Assembly (NCBI GenBank): GCA_036321625.1
Contig: CP143259.1
Span: 1,042,001 to 1,106,000 of the forward strand
DNA: 64,000 bases
Reading direction: 5' to 3'
Source: Peptoniphilaceae bacterium AMB_02
Lineage (GTDB): Bacteria; Bacillota; Clostridia; Tissierellales; Peptoniphilaceae
Shown here: in pieces, positions 43,160 through 51,849 of the stretch
How positions within the stretch are numbered: the first letter of the stretch is position 1
How the letters are laid out: each line of letters starts with the position of its first letter
The notes under the pieces: model-generated
What the model was told of the DNA's origin: nothing
The model's input: the letters and a program-made list of their open reading frames with translations, nothing else
Databases searched by the model: none
Translations under genes and position numbers: made by a program

Positions 43160-43212
43160 ATTATAGCATAAGAACATATTACTTTGCAAGATATTCTTTT
43201 GACTGGTATAAT
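43160..43212. promoter_or_regulatory. Back-to-back rpmB and yloU promoters sharing one -35 hexamer
   Basis: The self-complementary hexamer TTGCAA at 43184-43189 serves both strands. Rightward, it is 17 bp from TATAAT at 43207-43212 (toward yloU). Leftward, it is 18 bp from TATAAT (seen as ATTATA at 43160-43165, toward rpmB). Only one polymerase could use the hexamer at a time. Confidence 0.65.
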
Positions 43213-43260
43213 AATATTGTGAAAATATAAATTCTGAAATATATTGATTGGAGGATGGCG

Positions 43261-43611
43261 ATGACATCTAATTACACTAACAAATATGGAACGATTACCA
43301 TTAACGATTCAGTAATTGCTAATATAGCATCAGAAGCTGCAATGAGCAGCTATGGTATAGTAGGGCTGGCATATAGGAATGCTACTGATGGACTTATGAC
43401 CCTATTAAAAAAAGAAAATATGTCAAAAGGAGTTAGAATTGAGAGTAATCCTGATGGCATAACTATACATTTAGATGTTGTGCTGGAATACGGAATTAGA
43501 ATAGGAACTGTAACCGAAAATATAATTGATACAGTTAAGTACAAGGTAGAGAATATTACCGGGGTGACTGTTAAGCACATTAATATTTATGTACAGGGTA
43601 TAAGAATATAG
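43261..43611 (+). CDS. yloU: Asp23/YloU-family (Gls24) protein
   Basis: This 116-residue protein of the Asp23/Gls24 family has the fold signatures YGTITINDSVIANIASEAA, YGIVGLA and VKHINIYVQGI. It is an envelope-associated or fatty-acid-metabolism partner, always encoded next to a DAK-domain protein. The second ATG (MTSNYTNKYG) is preferred because TGGAGG then lies 7 nt upstream; the first ATG is too close to it. Confidence 0.9.
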   Translation: MTSNYTNKYGTITINDSVIANIASEAAMSSYGIVGLAYRNATDGLMTLLKKENMSKGVRIESNPDGITIHLDVVLEYGIRIGTVTENIIDTVKYKVENITGVTVKHINIYVQGIRI

Positions 43612-43626
43612 TGGTGAGGTAGAGTA

Positions 43627-45255
43627 ATGGTGATGAAAACTATTGATGGACAGATGCTTAGTAGGGGTTTTAGAGTATCTGTACAAATGTTAGAAAACAA
43701 GAAAGAAGAAGTCAATGCATTGAATGTATTTCCGGTTCCTGACGGAGATACAGGTACAAATATGTCTTTGACAATAGCATCTGCATTAAAATCGGTAAAT
43801 GCTGTAACTGACTTAACAGTTGGTAAAGTTTCAAAAGCTGCAAGCTCAGGATCCTTAATGGGTGCCAGGGGCAATTCTGGAGTAATTCTTTCCCAGCTTC
43901 TAAGAGGTTTCAGCATGGGATTAACAAATCTTGAAGAAGCGAATATAACCGATTTAAATAGAGCTTTTAATGAATCTGCTCGTATTGCTTATAATGCGGT
44001 TATGAAACCCACTGAAGGTACTATTCTTACAGTCGCCCGAATGATGGCGGAATTTTCTGAAAAAAACCATAATGATTACGATGATATAATGCTGTTTTTT
44101 CAAGATGTTATTAAAGAGGGATATAGAGTATTGGACTTAACTCCTGATATGCTACCGCAGTTAAAGGAAGCAGGGGTTGTCGATGCCGGTGGTAAGGGTT
44201 ACCTAATTATTTTGGAAGGATTGTTACAAGGATTGATATCTGATGATTATGATTACAAACCAACCGTAGATAGTTTTAATACCTTTGCCAATAAAGCTCA
44301 TTCTGAATCAGAGAATATCGAATTTGGTTATTGTACTGAATTTATGATTAATAGAAGCGACGGAAAGTATCTTGAATTGCGTGAGACTTTATCTAATTAT
44401 GGAGACTCTTTGATAGTTGTCGCAGATGATGAAATAACCAAAGTTCATATTCATACTAATAATCCCGGAGAAGTGCTAGAGCTGGCTCTAAAAATTGGAC
44501 CACTTTCAGATATTAAAATTGATAATATGAGACTTCAAAATGAAAAGCTCCAAGATGCCGGTATGTATGAAGATAAAAAAGAAGTTGAAACTGAAAAAAG
44601 CGAATATGCATTTATTGCGGTATCATCCGGTGATGGTTTAAATGATGTGTTTAAGGACTTGAATGCTAAGAAAGTTATATCCGGTGGACAAACTATGAAT
44701 CCGTCTACGGAAGACTTTCTAAAGGCTATGGAAGAAATTAATGCCGAGAATATTTATATACTTCCAAACAACAAGAATATAATTCTTGCAGCTAATCAAG
44801 CGGTTGAATTAACAGACAGAAACGCCTTCGTAATAAAGACTACGACTATACCTCAGGGTTTTGCTGCACTATTGAGTTTTGATCAAGATGCATCGGTAAA
44901 AGAAAACTTAAAAAATATGAGTGAAGCAATAGAGGAAGTAAAGACTCTTCAAGTAACTTATGCAGTTCGTGATTCAGAAAATAATGGCATAAAGATAAAT
45001 AAAGGAGATTTTATCGGCTTATTAAATGGCAATATAGTTCTTAGTACTTCAGAAATCTTAGAAACTTGCCTAAGTTTGGTCGATAAGTCTATTGATGAAG
45101 ATGATTCACTAATAACTATATTCTATGGCGCAGATACAGACGAAAAGGTTGCCGAAGAACTCGTCAAAAGAATTGAAGAAAAGTATGGTGATTTTGATGT
45201 GGAACTGGTCAAAGGAAACCAACCTGTTTACTATTTTATAATTTCAGTAGAATAA
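43627..45255 (+). CDS. yloV: DAK-domain protein YloV (FakA-like fatty acid kinase subunit)
   Basis: This 542-residue protein has an N-terminal DhaL-type nucleotide domain at about 1-210, with FPVPDGDTGTNMSLTI and GARGNSGVILSQLLRGF and the segment GVVDAGGKGYLIILEGLL. A middle and a DegV/FakB-interacting C-terminal domain follow (DGDSAL-like absent; IISVE end). FakA proteins phosphorylate fatty acids bound to FakB to feed phospholipid synthesis via PlsX/PlsY; plsX is 10 kb downstream. GTGAGG precedes the first ATG; the third codon is another ATG. Confidence 0.9.
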   Translation: MVMKTIDGQMLSRGFRVSVQMLENKKEEVNALNVFPVPDGDTGTNMSLTIASALKSVNAVTDLTVGKVSKAASSGSLMGARGNSGVILSQLLRGFSMGLTNLEEANITDLNRAFNESARIAYNAVMKPTEGTILTVARMMAEFSEKNHNDYDDIMLFFQDVIKEGYRVLDLTPDMLPQLKEAGVVDAGGKGYLIILEGLLQGLISDDYDYKPTVDSFNTFANKAHSESENIEFGYCTEFMINRSDGKYLELRETLSNYGDSLIVVADDEITKVHIHTNNPGEVLELALKIGPLSDIKIDNMRLQNEKLQDAGMYEDKKEVETEKSEYAFIAVSSGDGLNDVFKDLNAKKVISGGQTMNPSTEDFLKAMEEINAENIYILPNNKNIILAANQAVELTDRNAFVIKTTTIPQGFAALLSFDQDASVKENLKNMSEAIEEVKTLQVTYAVRDSENNGIKINKGDFIGLLNGNIVLSTSEILETCLSLVDKSIDEDDSLITIFYGADTDEKVAEELVKRIEEKYGDFDVELVKGNQPVYYFIISVE

Positions 45256-47274
45256 ATGTTTAATAATATAAAAGGAGTTGGCCCTAAAAAGGCCACTCTT
45301 TTAAATAATATGGGAATATATAATCAAAGCGAGTTAATCAATTTATTCCCAAATGACTATGAAGACAAAAGAAACGTCTCAATCCTAACAGAAGACACAG
45401 GAGATAGAAAAGCTCTATATAGACTATGTATCAAATCCAAAACAAAGCCAATCAGGACGGCTAAAGGAACGCTAACATCCGTAAAAGCATTTGATGAGTC
45501 GGATAAATGTGAAATTATATATTTTAATGATATTTATAGTCCGAGAAAACTGGAACTAGATGTGTATTATTATTTTTATGGCAAGGTAGTTAGAAATGGT
45601 AATTTAAAAACCATCTACAATCCTGAAGTATCTACCGAAAAAAATTTCGAGTTTGGACTTGTTCCCATTTATCCCTTGACTAAAGGACTATTTCAAAATG
45701 AACTAAGGAAATTCATTGAACAAGCCTTGAAAATAACGAATGTAAGGGAGTTTCTCTCTGAGGATTTGTTATTTTTGAGAGGACTTATAAAACTAAATGA
45801 AGCTTATAAAATGATACATAGTCCAAAAAATTACGAGGATATTGTAAATTCGAAGAAAAGGTTTGTTTATCAAGAACTATTCTTATTGATACTGTCTTTG
45901 AACTATATTAGAGAAATGAATGTTTTGTCGAATTCAGCTCCTATTAATACGAATAAAGAAAAGGTCATTGATTTTATAGATAGCTTAGAGTTTACTCTAA
46001 CCTTAGATCAAAAAAAAGTGGTAGATGAGATTTTAGAAGACATGAGTTCGTCCAAACCAATGAACAGACTACTACAAGGTGATGTGGGATCCGGAAAGAC
46101 GATAGTTGCGATATTAGCAGCTATTTACTGTGTAAATAATGGATATCAATGTGCATTTATTGCTCCTACTGAGGTCTTGGCAAATCAGCATTATTATAAT
46201 TATTGCGAAAAACTCAAAACTATCGGTATCAAGTCTTCGGTATTAACCGGATCAATATCTGAACGTGACAAGAAGTCACTTAAGAGCATGATTGAGGATG
46301 GAGATATAGATATTGTATTTGGCACACATGCACTGATTCAAGAAGATGTAAGTTTTAAAAAGCTGGGCTTGGTAATCACTGATGAACAACATAGATTTGG
46401 TGTTAAACAAAGGGATAATCTTATTTCAAAAGGAGATAATCCTCATGTTCTGGTTATGTCAGCTACTCCAATACCAAGGACATTGGCGCTAACAATATAC
46501 GGGGATTTAGATTTATCCACTATCAATGTACTTCCCAGCGGTAGACTGCCGATACAAACTTTTGCTGTTAATATGTCTTATGAAAAAAGGGTTTTTTCTT
46601 TTATAAAAAAAGAGATCCAAAGTAATAAACAAGTATATATTGTCTGTCCGACAATTGATGACAACGAACTAAATTTAAAATCCGTTTACGATATCCGGGA
46701 GAGATTAATACAATATGGACTTGATGAACATTCTGAGGTTTTGCATGGGAAATTACCAAAACAAGAGCAGCAAGAGATAGTTGATTCATTCAAAGATAAA
46801 AAGATCTCCATACTAATATCTACAACGGTAATTGAAGTAGGAATAGATATTCCAAATGCTTCAACTATAGTGATATATAATGCTGAGAGGTTTGGACTTG
46901 CTCAACTGCACCAGTTAAGAGGCAGAGTAGGAAGAGGCAGGCATCAATCGTATTGTATACTGATATGTACTTCCAATTCGAAAAGTGCAAGAGAGAGAAT
47001 GAAGGTACTTGAAACTAGTAATGATGGATTTATTATAGCTGACAAAGACTTGGAACTGAGAGGTCCGGGAGAAATTTTGGGGTATTTTCAGCATGGCAGT
47101 TCAATACTGAATGATCTAGATTATAACTTCAAAAACATCTTGGAATGGGCGAATAAAGATGCTAAACGATTAATTGAAAAAGATCCGACTTTGGAGTTGG
47201 AAGAAAATTCAGAGATAAAAAATAAGATAAATGATGTCATAAGCAAGATAATTAGAACAAAATCATTGAATTAG
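45256..47274 (+). CDS. recG: ATP-dependent DNA helicase RecG
   Basis: This 672-residue branch-migration helicase has the N-terminal wedge domain (starting NIKGVGPKKATLLNNMGI), Walker A GDVGSGKT, DEQHRFGV (motif II), SATPIPRTLAL (motif III), TVIEVGIDIPNAS and QLRGRVGRG (motif VI). It remodels stalled forks and Holliday junctions. It starts directly after the yloV stop codon with no strong ribosome site, suggesting coupling. Length is normal. Confidence 0.97.
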   Translation: MFNNIKGVGPKKATLLNNMGIYNQSELINLFPNDYEDKRNVSILTEDTGDRKALYRLCIKSKTKPIRTAKGTLTSVKAFDESDKCEIIYFNDIYSPRKLELDVYYYFYGKVVRNGNLKTIYNPEVSTEKNFEFGLVPIYPLTKGLFQNELRKFIEQALKITNVREFLSEDLLFLRGLIKLNEAYKMIHSPKNYEDIVNSKKRFVYQELFLLILSLNYIREMNVLSNSAPINTNKEKVIDFIDSLEFTLTLDQKKVVDEILEDMSSSKPMNRLLQGDVGSGKTIVAILAAIYCVNNGYQCAFIAPTEVLANQHYYNYCEKLKTIGIKSSVLTGSISERDKKSLKSMIEDGDIDIVFGTHALIQEDVSFKKLGLVITDEQHRFGVKQRDNLISKGDNPHVLVMSATPIPRTLALTIYGDLDLSTINVLPSGRLPIQTFAVNMSYEKRVFSFIKKEIQSNKQVYIVCPTIDDNELNLKSVYDIRERLIQYGLDEHSEVLHGKLPKQEQQEIVDSFKDKKISILISTTVIEVGIDIPNASTIVIYNAERFGLAQLHQLRGRVGRGRHQSYCILICTSNSKSARERMKVLETSNDGFIIADKDLELRGPGEILGYFQHGSSILNDLDYNFKNILEWANKDAKRLIEKDPTLELEENSEIKNKINDVISKIIRTKSLN

Positions 47275-47319
47275 CTTTATTAATTTGAAGAATTCTGATA
47301 TTATAATAAGAGGATAATT

Positions 47320-47886
47320 ATGCGAATTATTGCCGGTAAAAAAAGGGGACGAAAACTTATTTCCCCAAAAGACAAAACAGCAAGACCAACCGAAAATAGA
47401 ATTAAGGAAGCACTTTTTAATATCATTTCTGATAGCATAGATAATGCTGTCGTCTTAGATTTATTTGGTGGTAGTGGTGCACTAGGCTGCGAAGCACTTA
47501 GCCGTGGAGCAAAAAAAGTCTATTTCAACGAATTAAGGTCTGAAAATTATAAGATTATCAAGACTAATCTTGATAATTTGGATTTTAATGACTCTGCAAT
47601 AGTCAATAGGGGAGACTATCGTAATTACCTAAAAAAGCTATCAGGCAAAGAAGTGTTCGACATAGTATTTTTAGATCCTCCATATGGAAGAGGATTTGAG
47701 TTTAAATCATTGGAGTTAATCCGTGAGTATGATATTTTAAGCCAGAATGGATTTATTGTACTTGAAACAGATGAACATATTAAAGAACTAAAGGGATACG
47801 ATATTATTGATGAGAGAAGATATGGAAATATTTACCTTTTCTTTCTGAAAAAGGAGGTTTTTGATGATAGCAATATACCCGGGTAG
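47320..47886 (+). CDS. rsmD: 16S rRNA (guanine966-N2)-methyltransferase RsmD
   Basis: This 188-residue SAM-dependent enzyme begins MRIIAGKKRGRKL, typical of RsmD, followed by ARPTENRIKEALFNI. The SAM site is LDLFGGSGALGCEALSRGA and the catalytic motif is FLDPPYG (DPPY). It methylates G966 in the 30S subunit. GAGGATAATT precedes the ATG. It overlaps coaD by 23 bp. Confidence 0.94.
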   Translation: MRIIAGKKRGRKLISPKDKTARPTENRIKEALFNIISDSIDNAVVLDLFGGSGALGCEALSRGAKKVYFNELRSENYKIIKTNLDNLDFNDSAIVNRGDYRNYLKKLSGKEVFDIVFLDPPYGRGFEFKSLELIREYDILSQNGFIVLETDEHIKELKGYDIIDERRYGNIYLFFLKKEVFDDSNIPG

Positions 47887-48343
47887 TTTCGACCCAATCA
47901 CATATGGTCATCTTGATATAATAACCAGATGTTCTAAAAAATTCGATAAAGTAATCGTGGCTGTATTAAACAACCAAAACAAAAAAGTTGTATTTTCTAT
48001 AGAAGACAGAGTTGCTATGATCAAAGAATTAACATCAGAATATCCAAATGTTCAAGTTGACAATTTCGATGGTCTTTTGATAGACTATGCTAAAAAGAAG
48101 GAAGCAGATGTAATTATTAGAGGACTTAGAGCCGTTTCAGATTATGAGTATGAAATGCAGATGTCATTATACAATAAACAGCTTTATCCGGAGATAGAAA
48201 CTATGTTTTTAGTATCCGATACTAAGTACTCATATTTAAGTTCAAGTATAGTAAAGGAAATAGCTTCCTATCATGGAGATATTTCAAGTTTTGTTCCGCC
48301 ACTTGTAGAAGTGAAAATAAATTCAAAATATAGATGTGAATAG
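47864..48343 (+). CDS. coaD: Pantetheine-phosphate adenylyltransferase CoaD
   Basis: This enzyme of about 159 residues makes dephospho-CoA from 4'-phosphopantetheine and ATP. The nucleotidyltransferase motif is T13-Y-G-H16 after YPGSFDP, and the C-terminal motif is YSYLSSSIVKEIA. RGLRAVSDYEYEMQM is conserved. The ATG has AAGGAGG 6 nt upstream; the codon before it is TTG. The rsmD-coaD order is common in Bacillota. Confidence 0.96.
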   Translation: MIAIYPGSFDPITYGHLDIITRCSKKFDKVIVAVLNNQNKKVVFSIEDRVAMIKELTSEYPNVQVDNFDGLLIDYAKKKEADVIIRGLRAVSDYEYEMQMSLYNKQLYPEIETMFLVSDTKYSYLSSSIVKEIASYHGDISSFVPPLVEVKINSKYRCE

Positions 48344-48356
48344 GGAGGATTTTAAA

Positions 48357-48833
48357 ATGGATATAGTTCAATTAATTGAAGAAATTGAAGATTTAATCGA
48401 AGATGCCGGTTCAGTACCATTCTCAAAGAAGGTAATGGTTGATGCAGATGAGTTATATGATATTATTCATGAAATGAGACAGAATTTACCTGAAGAAATC
48501 AAACAAGCTGCTTGGATAACTGAAGAGAGAGAAAGAATACTTAGTGAAGCACAAAGAGAGGCAGATGTAGTTATCTCAGAGGCTCAGAAAGAATCTGAAA
48601 GAATAGTTGATGAAGCAAGACAAAAATTTGAAGGAATGGTTAATGAGCATGAAGTAGTTATTGAAGCTAGAAACAAAGCTCAATCGCTACAAGCGAAAGC
48701 AGAACAAGCTGCCAGAACAATGAAAATTCAAAGTATTACTTATGTAGACGATATCTTAGCACAAACTCAAGAAAGACTAAAAGGCGTTTTAAACGTATTG
48801 GAAGAAAACAGAGAAGAGCTTAGAAAGAACTAA
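48357..48833 (+). CDS. Coiled-coil protein, ATP synthase B/E-subunit-like
   Basis: This 158-residue soluble protein is almost fully helical. It begins MDIVQLIEEIEDLIEDAG and carries a long central coiled coil with Glu/Ala/Arg repeats (SEAQREADVVISEAQKESE) like the peripheral stalk of ATP synthases or DivIVA-like proteins. Homologues are often found next to coaD in Clostridia; function is unknown. GGGAGG lies 9 nt upstream of the chosen ATG; an in-frame GTG overlapping coaD is less likely. A terminator follows. Confidence 0.75.
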   Translation: MDIVQLIEEIEDLIEDAGSVPFSKKVMVDADELYDIIHEMRQNLPEEIKQAAWITEERERILSEAQREADVVISEAQKESERIVDEARQKFEGMVNEHEVVIEARNKAQSLQAKAEQAARTMKIQSITYVDDILAQTQERLKGVLNVLEENREELRKN

Positions 48834-48836
48834 TAT

Positions 48837-48869
48837 AAGCAGCTAATCATCACTGATTAGCTGCTTTTT
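48837..48869. terminator. Bidirectional intrinsic terminator
   Basis: A 12-bp stem (AAGCAGCTAATC with GATTAGCTGCTT, 6-nt loop) followed by TTTTAA ends the coaD operon and overlaps the 3' end of the convergent tmcAL gene. Confidence 0.88.
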
Positions 48870-50053
48870 AAGTGTATTGGACTTTTTAAAAAGTCTTCAT
48901 TTACTATTCTTATACCATGCAGTAAATTATAAAGATTACTAGCTCTTAATTCTAATTCCAAAAGTGGATTATTACATTCACTATAGAAATCAGAAAACTT
49001 TGATACCAGTGGCAACTGAGATGAGTCTTTGAGTAAGCTAAGAATCTTTGCACCCATTTCGTTAAAACAAAGTGGTCTAATATATAGATTATCATAATCA
49101 AAGCTCATGTCAGAACTTATATTTAAGAGGTAGTTAAGGATGAACCTCTTTATTCTGGAAGCAGTGTATCTTCTTGAAGTAAGTTTATCTATCAGTTCTT
49201 TTAAATTTGAAGAAGTTTTGAGATTATTTATAATTAGATTATCCATTCCGGCTTCAAATCTTGAAATAGTACATAAATTTCTTTTTTCAACAAATACAGT
49301 AAATAAAAGGAGATTGAACAATAATTCCTCTGCAAAAACATTATTTGCAGGATTCAAGCTTTCAAGTAACTCATATACAGAACCGGGAACATAATCTCTG
49401 ACAGATTTAAAATCATTTTTTGTAATTATTGCATTTCTAATGGCGGTTGCAGAAATAAACTCATCATCAGTCGAAAGAGATAAATAATCAGCTCCCTTTC
49501 TCTTTATTGTTATGGGTACTAAATTTGAATTTTTAGCCGCTTTAATATACTCAATTGCCAGTATGTCGTTGGAATTGATACTTGGCAATTCTATATTTTT
49601 GCTTTTTGCTGCTTTGATGATTGCATTATTGCTGGCTGATGAATAAGATAATCCTAAATCCATACCTTCGTTTAAATAAGTACTATATTCACTTGTATTT
49701 ATAATGTTTACAATACTTTTTAAAGTCTCAATGGAGCCGATTTCAGATCCGAATACCAGATAATCTACAATGTTCAATCTTTTAATTATTTCTATAGCGC
49801 CTGATGCAAAAAACTCGGCACTTTTAAGAGTAAAATAAGTGGGAAGCTCCAGAATTAAATCCAGGCCGTTCTCAACAGCGTTTCTTGCCCTTGTATATTT
49901 ATCTAAAATTGCCGGTTCTCCTCTTTGAACAAAAGACCCTGACATAATGCCTATCATTGAATCGATACCGTATTCATTCTTTGCTTTGTAAACTTGATAT
50001 AGATGCCCATTATGTAATGGGTTATATTCACATACTATTGCTCCTATTTTCAT
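48857..50053 (-). CDS. tmcAL: tRNA(Met) cytidine acetate ligase TmcAL (YlbM)
   Basis: This enzyme of about 398 residues belongs to the nucleotidyltransferase family that uses acetate and ATP to acetylate C34 of elongator tRNA-Met. It begins MKIGAIVCEYNPLHNGHLYQ, with HxGH at residues 14-17, and contains MSGSFVQRGEPAILDKYTRA and FGSEIGSIETL. The ATG preferred has ATGAGGTG just upstream; an in-frame ATG 12 nt earlier overlaps that site. It is expressed divergently from the IS256-ackA side. Confidence 0.92.
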   Translation of the reverse strand: MKIGAIVCEYNPLHNGHLYQVYKAKNEYGIDSMIGIMSGSFVQRGEPAILDKYTRARNAVENGLDLILELPTYFTLKSAEFFASGAIEIIKRLNIVDYLVFGSEIGSIETLKSIVNIINTSEYSTYLNEGMDLGLSYSSASNNAIIKAAKSKNIELPSINSNDILAIEYIKAAKNSNLVPITIKRKGADYLSLSTDDEFISATAIRNAIITKNDFKSVRDYVPGSVYELLESLNPANNVFAEELLFNLLLFTVFVEKRNLCTISRFEAGMDNLIINNLKTSSNLKELIDKLTSRRYTASRIKRFILNYLLNISSDMSFDYDNLYIRPLCFNEMGAKILSLLKDSSQLPLVSKFSDFYSECNNPLLELELRASNLYNLLHGIRIVNEDFLKSPIHLKSS

Positions 50054-50163
50054 AATACACCTCATGTTGATTATAACATAGTAGTTATATTAATATTATA
50101 TAGTATAATATATCTCAAAGTTTTACAGAATTTTAAATTTTTTTCAGTCAAGTCCAAATTAGT

Positions 50164-50415
50164 GTGTAAATTGTTTTATCTTACCTTTTGATTAGCAGTT
50201 TCATTTTTTTGATTTGTTGTAGATTTGGAGCCTGAGGTATTACATCAGCCACCCGAAGGGCTTGGCCTTATGGCAAGTACTTAAAAAATGGTACACTAAA
50301 AAAACGAAGGATAATTACACCATTTTGTTGTGAGTTTATCGCCTTCGGTGGTTAACACTTACCGTTTTTTAAGTTCTTGGTGCAAGGCTGGCGGTGCATT
50401 AGCTTAAACTCAGAC
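50164..50415. other. Structured non-coding tail of the IS256-type element
   Basis: This stretch has no open reading frame. It contains two distant complementary segments (ACTTAAAAAATGG near 50278 and CCGTTTTTTAAGTTC near 50363) that can form a long stem, and smaller GC-rich hairpins, one with an AGCCxxCGAAGGGCT-like loop (around 50250) and one around CGCCTTCGG. It is part of the element, downstream of the transposase. A regulatory or transposition-related role is only a guess. Confidence 0.5.
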
Positions 50416-51642
50416 TTATGCAACTACCTTTGTAGGTTCAACTTGTTGAAGCTCGGCTTGATCTTGTTTGGATTCATGGTATTCATGCATATCCAACCAT
50501 ATTCTCCCGCTACTCCATTTCTCATCTAAATCAATTAATATTGCCCCAATTAAACGGTTCATGGATTCATCGTTTGGGAATATTCGTATTACTCGTTCTC
50601 TACGACGAATCTCTTGATTTAGACGTTCAATGATATTTGATGTCCTTAATCTTTTTCGATACTTTATTGGAATATTTAATACTTGGGTTATGTCGTCAAA
50701 ACCAGCATCTAGTAATTCCATAGCCTTTGGTGCAGTATTTGAGTATTCATCAAGGATATCATTTAATACTGTTCTGGCAACTTCTGTAGTTGGCGCATCA
50801 TAAAGCTCTCTTAATCGATTTTTTATCTCAGGCTGTAGTCTAGTAGGACATACATCAAGTATGTTTCTACTAAAATGTGTTTGACACCTCTGCCATGAGC
50901 TGCCTTGAAACTCTTTAAGGATTGCAGATTTTAAGCCTTTATGTGAATCACTAACAACTATATCAACATTTGATAATCCTCTATCCTTTAATGATGAAAA
51001 GAAGTTTCTCCATCCTAGTTCAGTCTCACTATCACCACACATAAAACCAAGAATTTCACGGATACCGTCAGAGCGAACTCCTATTGCAATCATTAGAGCT
51101 TTGCTTCTAACTTTTCCTGCATCTCTTGATTTTAAATACATAGCATCAACTACGATAAAAGGATATTGTGACTCTAATGGTCTGTTTCGAAACTCATCAA
51201 CTAAAGGATCCAAGTTTGAACAGAGGTTTGATACTGTTGATTTTGAAAATGATGTTCCACATAATTCTTCGGTGATTTTTGTTACTTTTCTTGTGGAGAC
51301 ACCCTGGATTACCATCTCCATCATAGCCAGTACAAAAGCTTGTTCATTTCGTTGATATCGATTGAATAAATCAGGAGAAAACTCACCACCCCTAACTCTT
51401 GGTACTAGCAATTCTAACGTTCCTACACGAGTTTTAATTTGTCTAACTCTAGAACCGTTCCTGTAACATGTACGTTCTTCAGTACGTTCATAAGGCTCAG
51501 CTCCGATTGCCTCAGTAACTTGAGCCTCTAAAACTTGGTTTAAAATTGATTCTAAGAGTTTTGCAATAGCATTTTCTTTAGCTGAAGCTGAAAATAAACC
51601 TTTAATTATTTCTGAATCTAGTGTAAAATATAGCCAGACCAT
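50416..51642 (-). CDS. IS256-family transposase (MULE/DDE)
   Basis: This 408-residue transposase has the IS256 order: EAIGAEPYERTEERTCYRNG near the N-terminus, VPRVRGGEFSP, and the DDE core with VVDAMYLK, VVSDSHKGLKSAI and SNIIERLNQEIRRRERVIRIFPN. The reading frame is complete, so activity is possible. AGGAGGTAAAAG precedes the ATG. Confidence 0.96.
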   Translation of the reverse strand: MVWLYFTLDSEIIKGLFSASAKENAIAKLLESILNQVLEAQVTEAIGAEPYERTEERTCYRNGSRVRQIKTRVGTLELLVPRVRGGEFSPDLFNRYQRNEQAFVLAMMEMVIQGVSTRKVTKITEELCGTSFSKSTVSNLCSNLDPLVDEFRNRPLESQYPFIVVDAMYLKSRDAGKVRSKALMIAIGVRSDGIREILGFMCGDSETELGWRNFFSSLKDRGLSNVDIVVSDSHKGLKSAILKEFQGSSWQRCQTHFSRNILDVCPTRLQPEIKNRLRELYDAPTTEVARTVLNDILDEYSNTAPKAMELLDAGFDDITQVLNIPIKYRKRLRTSNIIERLNQEIRRRERVIRIFPNDESMNRLIGAILIDLDEKWSSGRIWLDMHEYHESKQDQAELQQVEPTKVVA

Positions 51643-51849
51643 CTCTTTTACCTCCTGGTTAGTTTTGTGGTGAAACTATTATACCAAAAGGTTGGGGATG
51701 GTTTATATTTTTTTGTAAAACTAATTTACACCATTATATAGACTTTATCTTTTTTTCAAATATGATGTCTAAAAATATTGATTTATTGTATCATTTAGTA
51801 TAATATATAATAGGTGAGAGACAAAAGAACTTATTTAGGAGGTAATTCT

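Larger units (their letters stand above)
50164..51731 (-). mobile_element. IS256-family insertion sequence
   Basis: The ends are inverted repeats: left GTGTAAATTGTTTTA, right (complement) GTGTAAATTAGTTTTA, differing by one base gap. The transposase gene lies on the minus strand, with 89 bp before it and about 250 bp of structured non-coding DNA after it. No target duplication of 8-9 bp could be found at these borders, so the exact ends are approximate or the flanks have diverged. Confidence 0.8.

Noticed and set aside
48336-48356. Upstream GTG start for the coiled-coil protein after coaD
   Set aside because: It would overlap coaD and its own ribosome site; the ATG downstream has a clear GGGAGG.
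50156-51740. Target duplication for the IS256-type element
   Set aside because: No matching 8-9 bp direct repeat was found beside the inverted repeats at the chosen borders.
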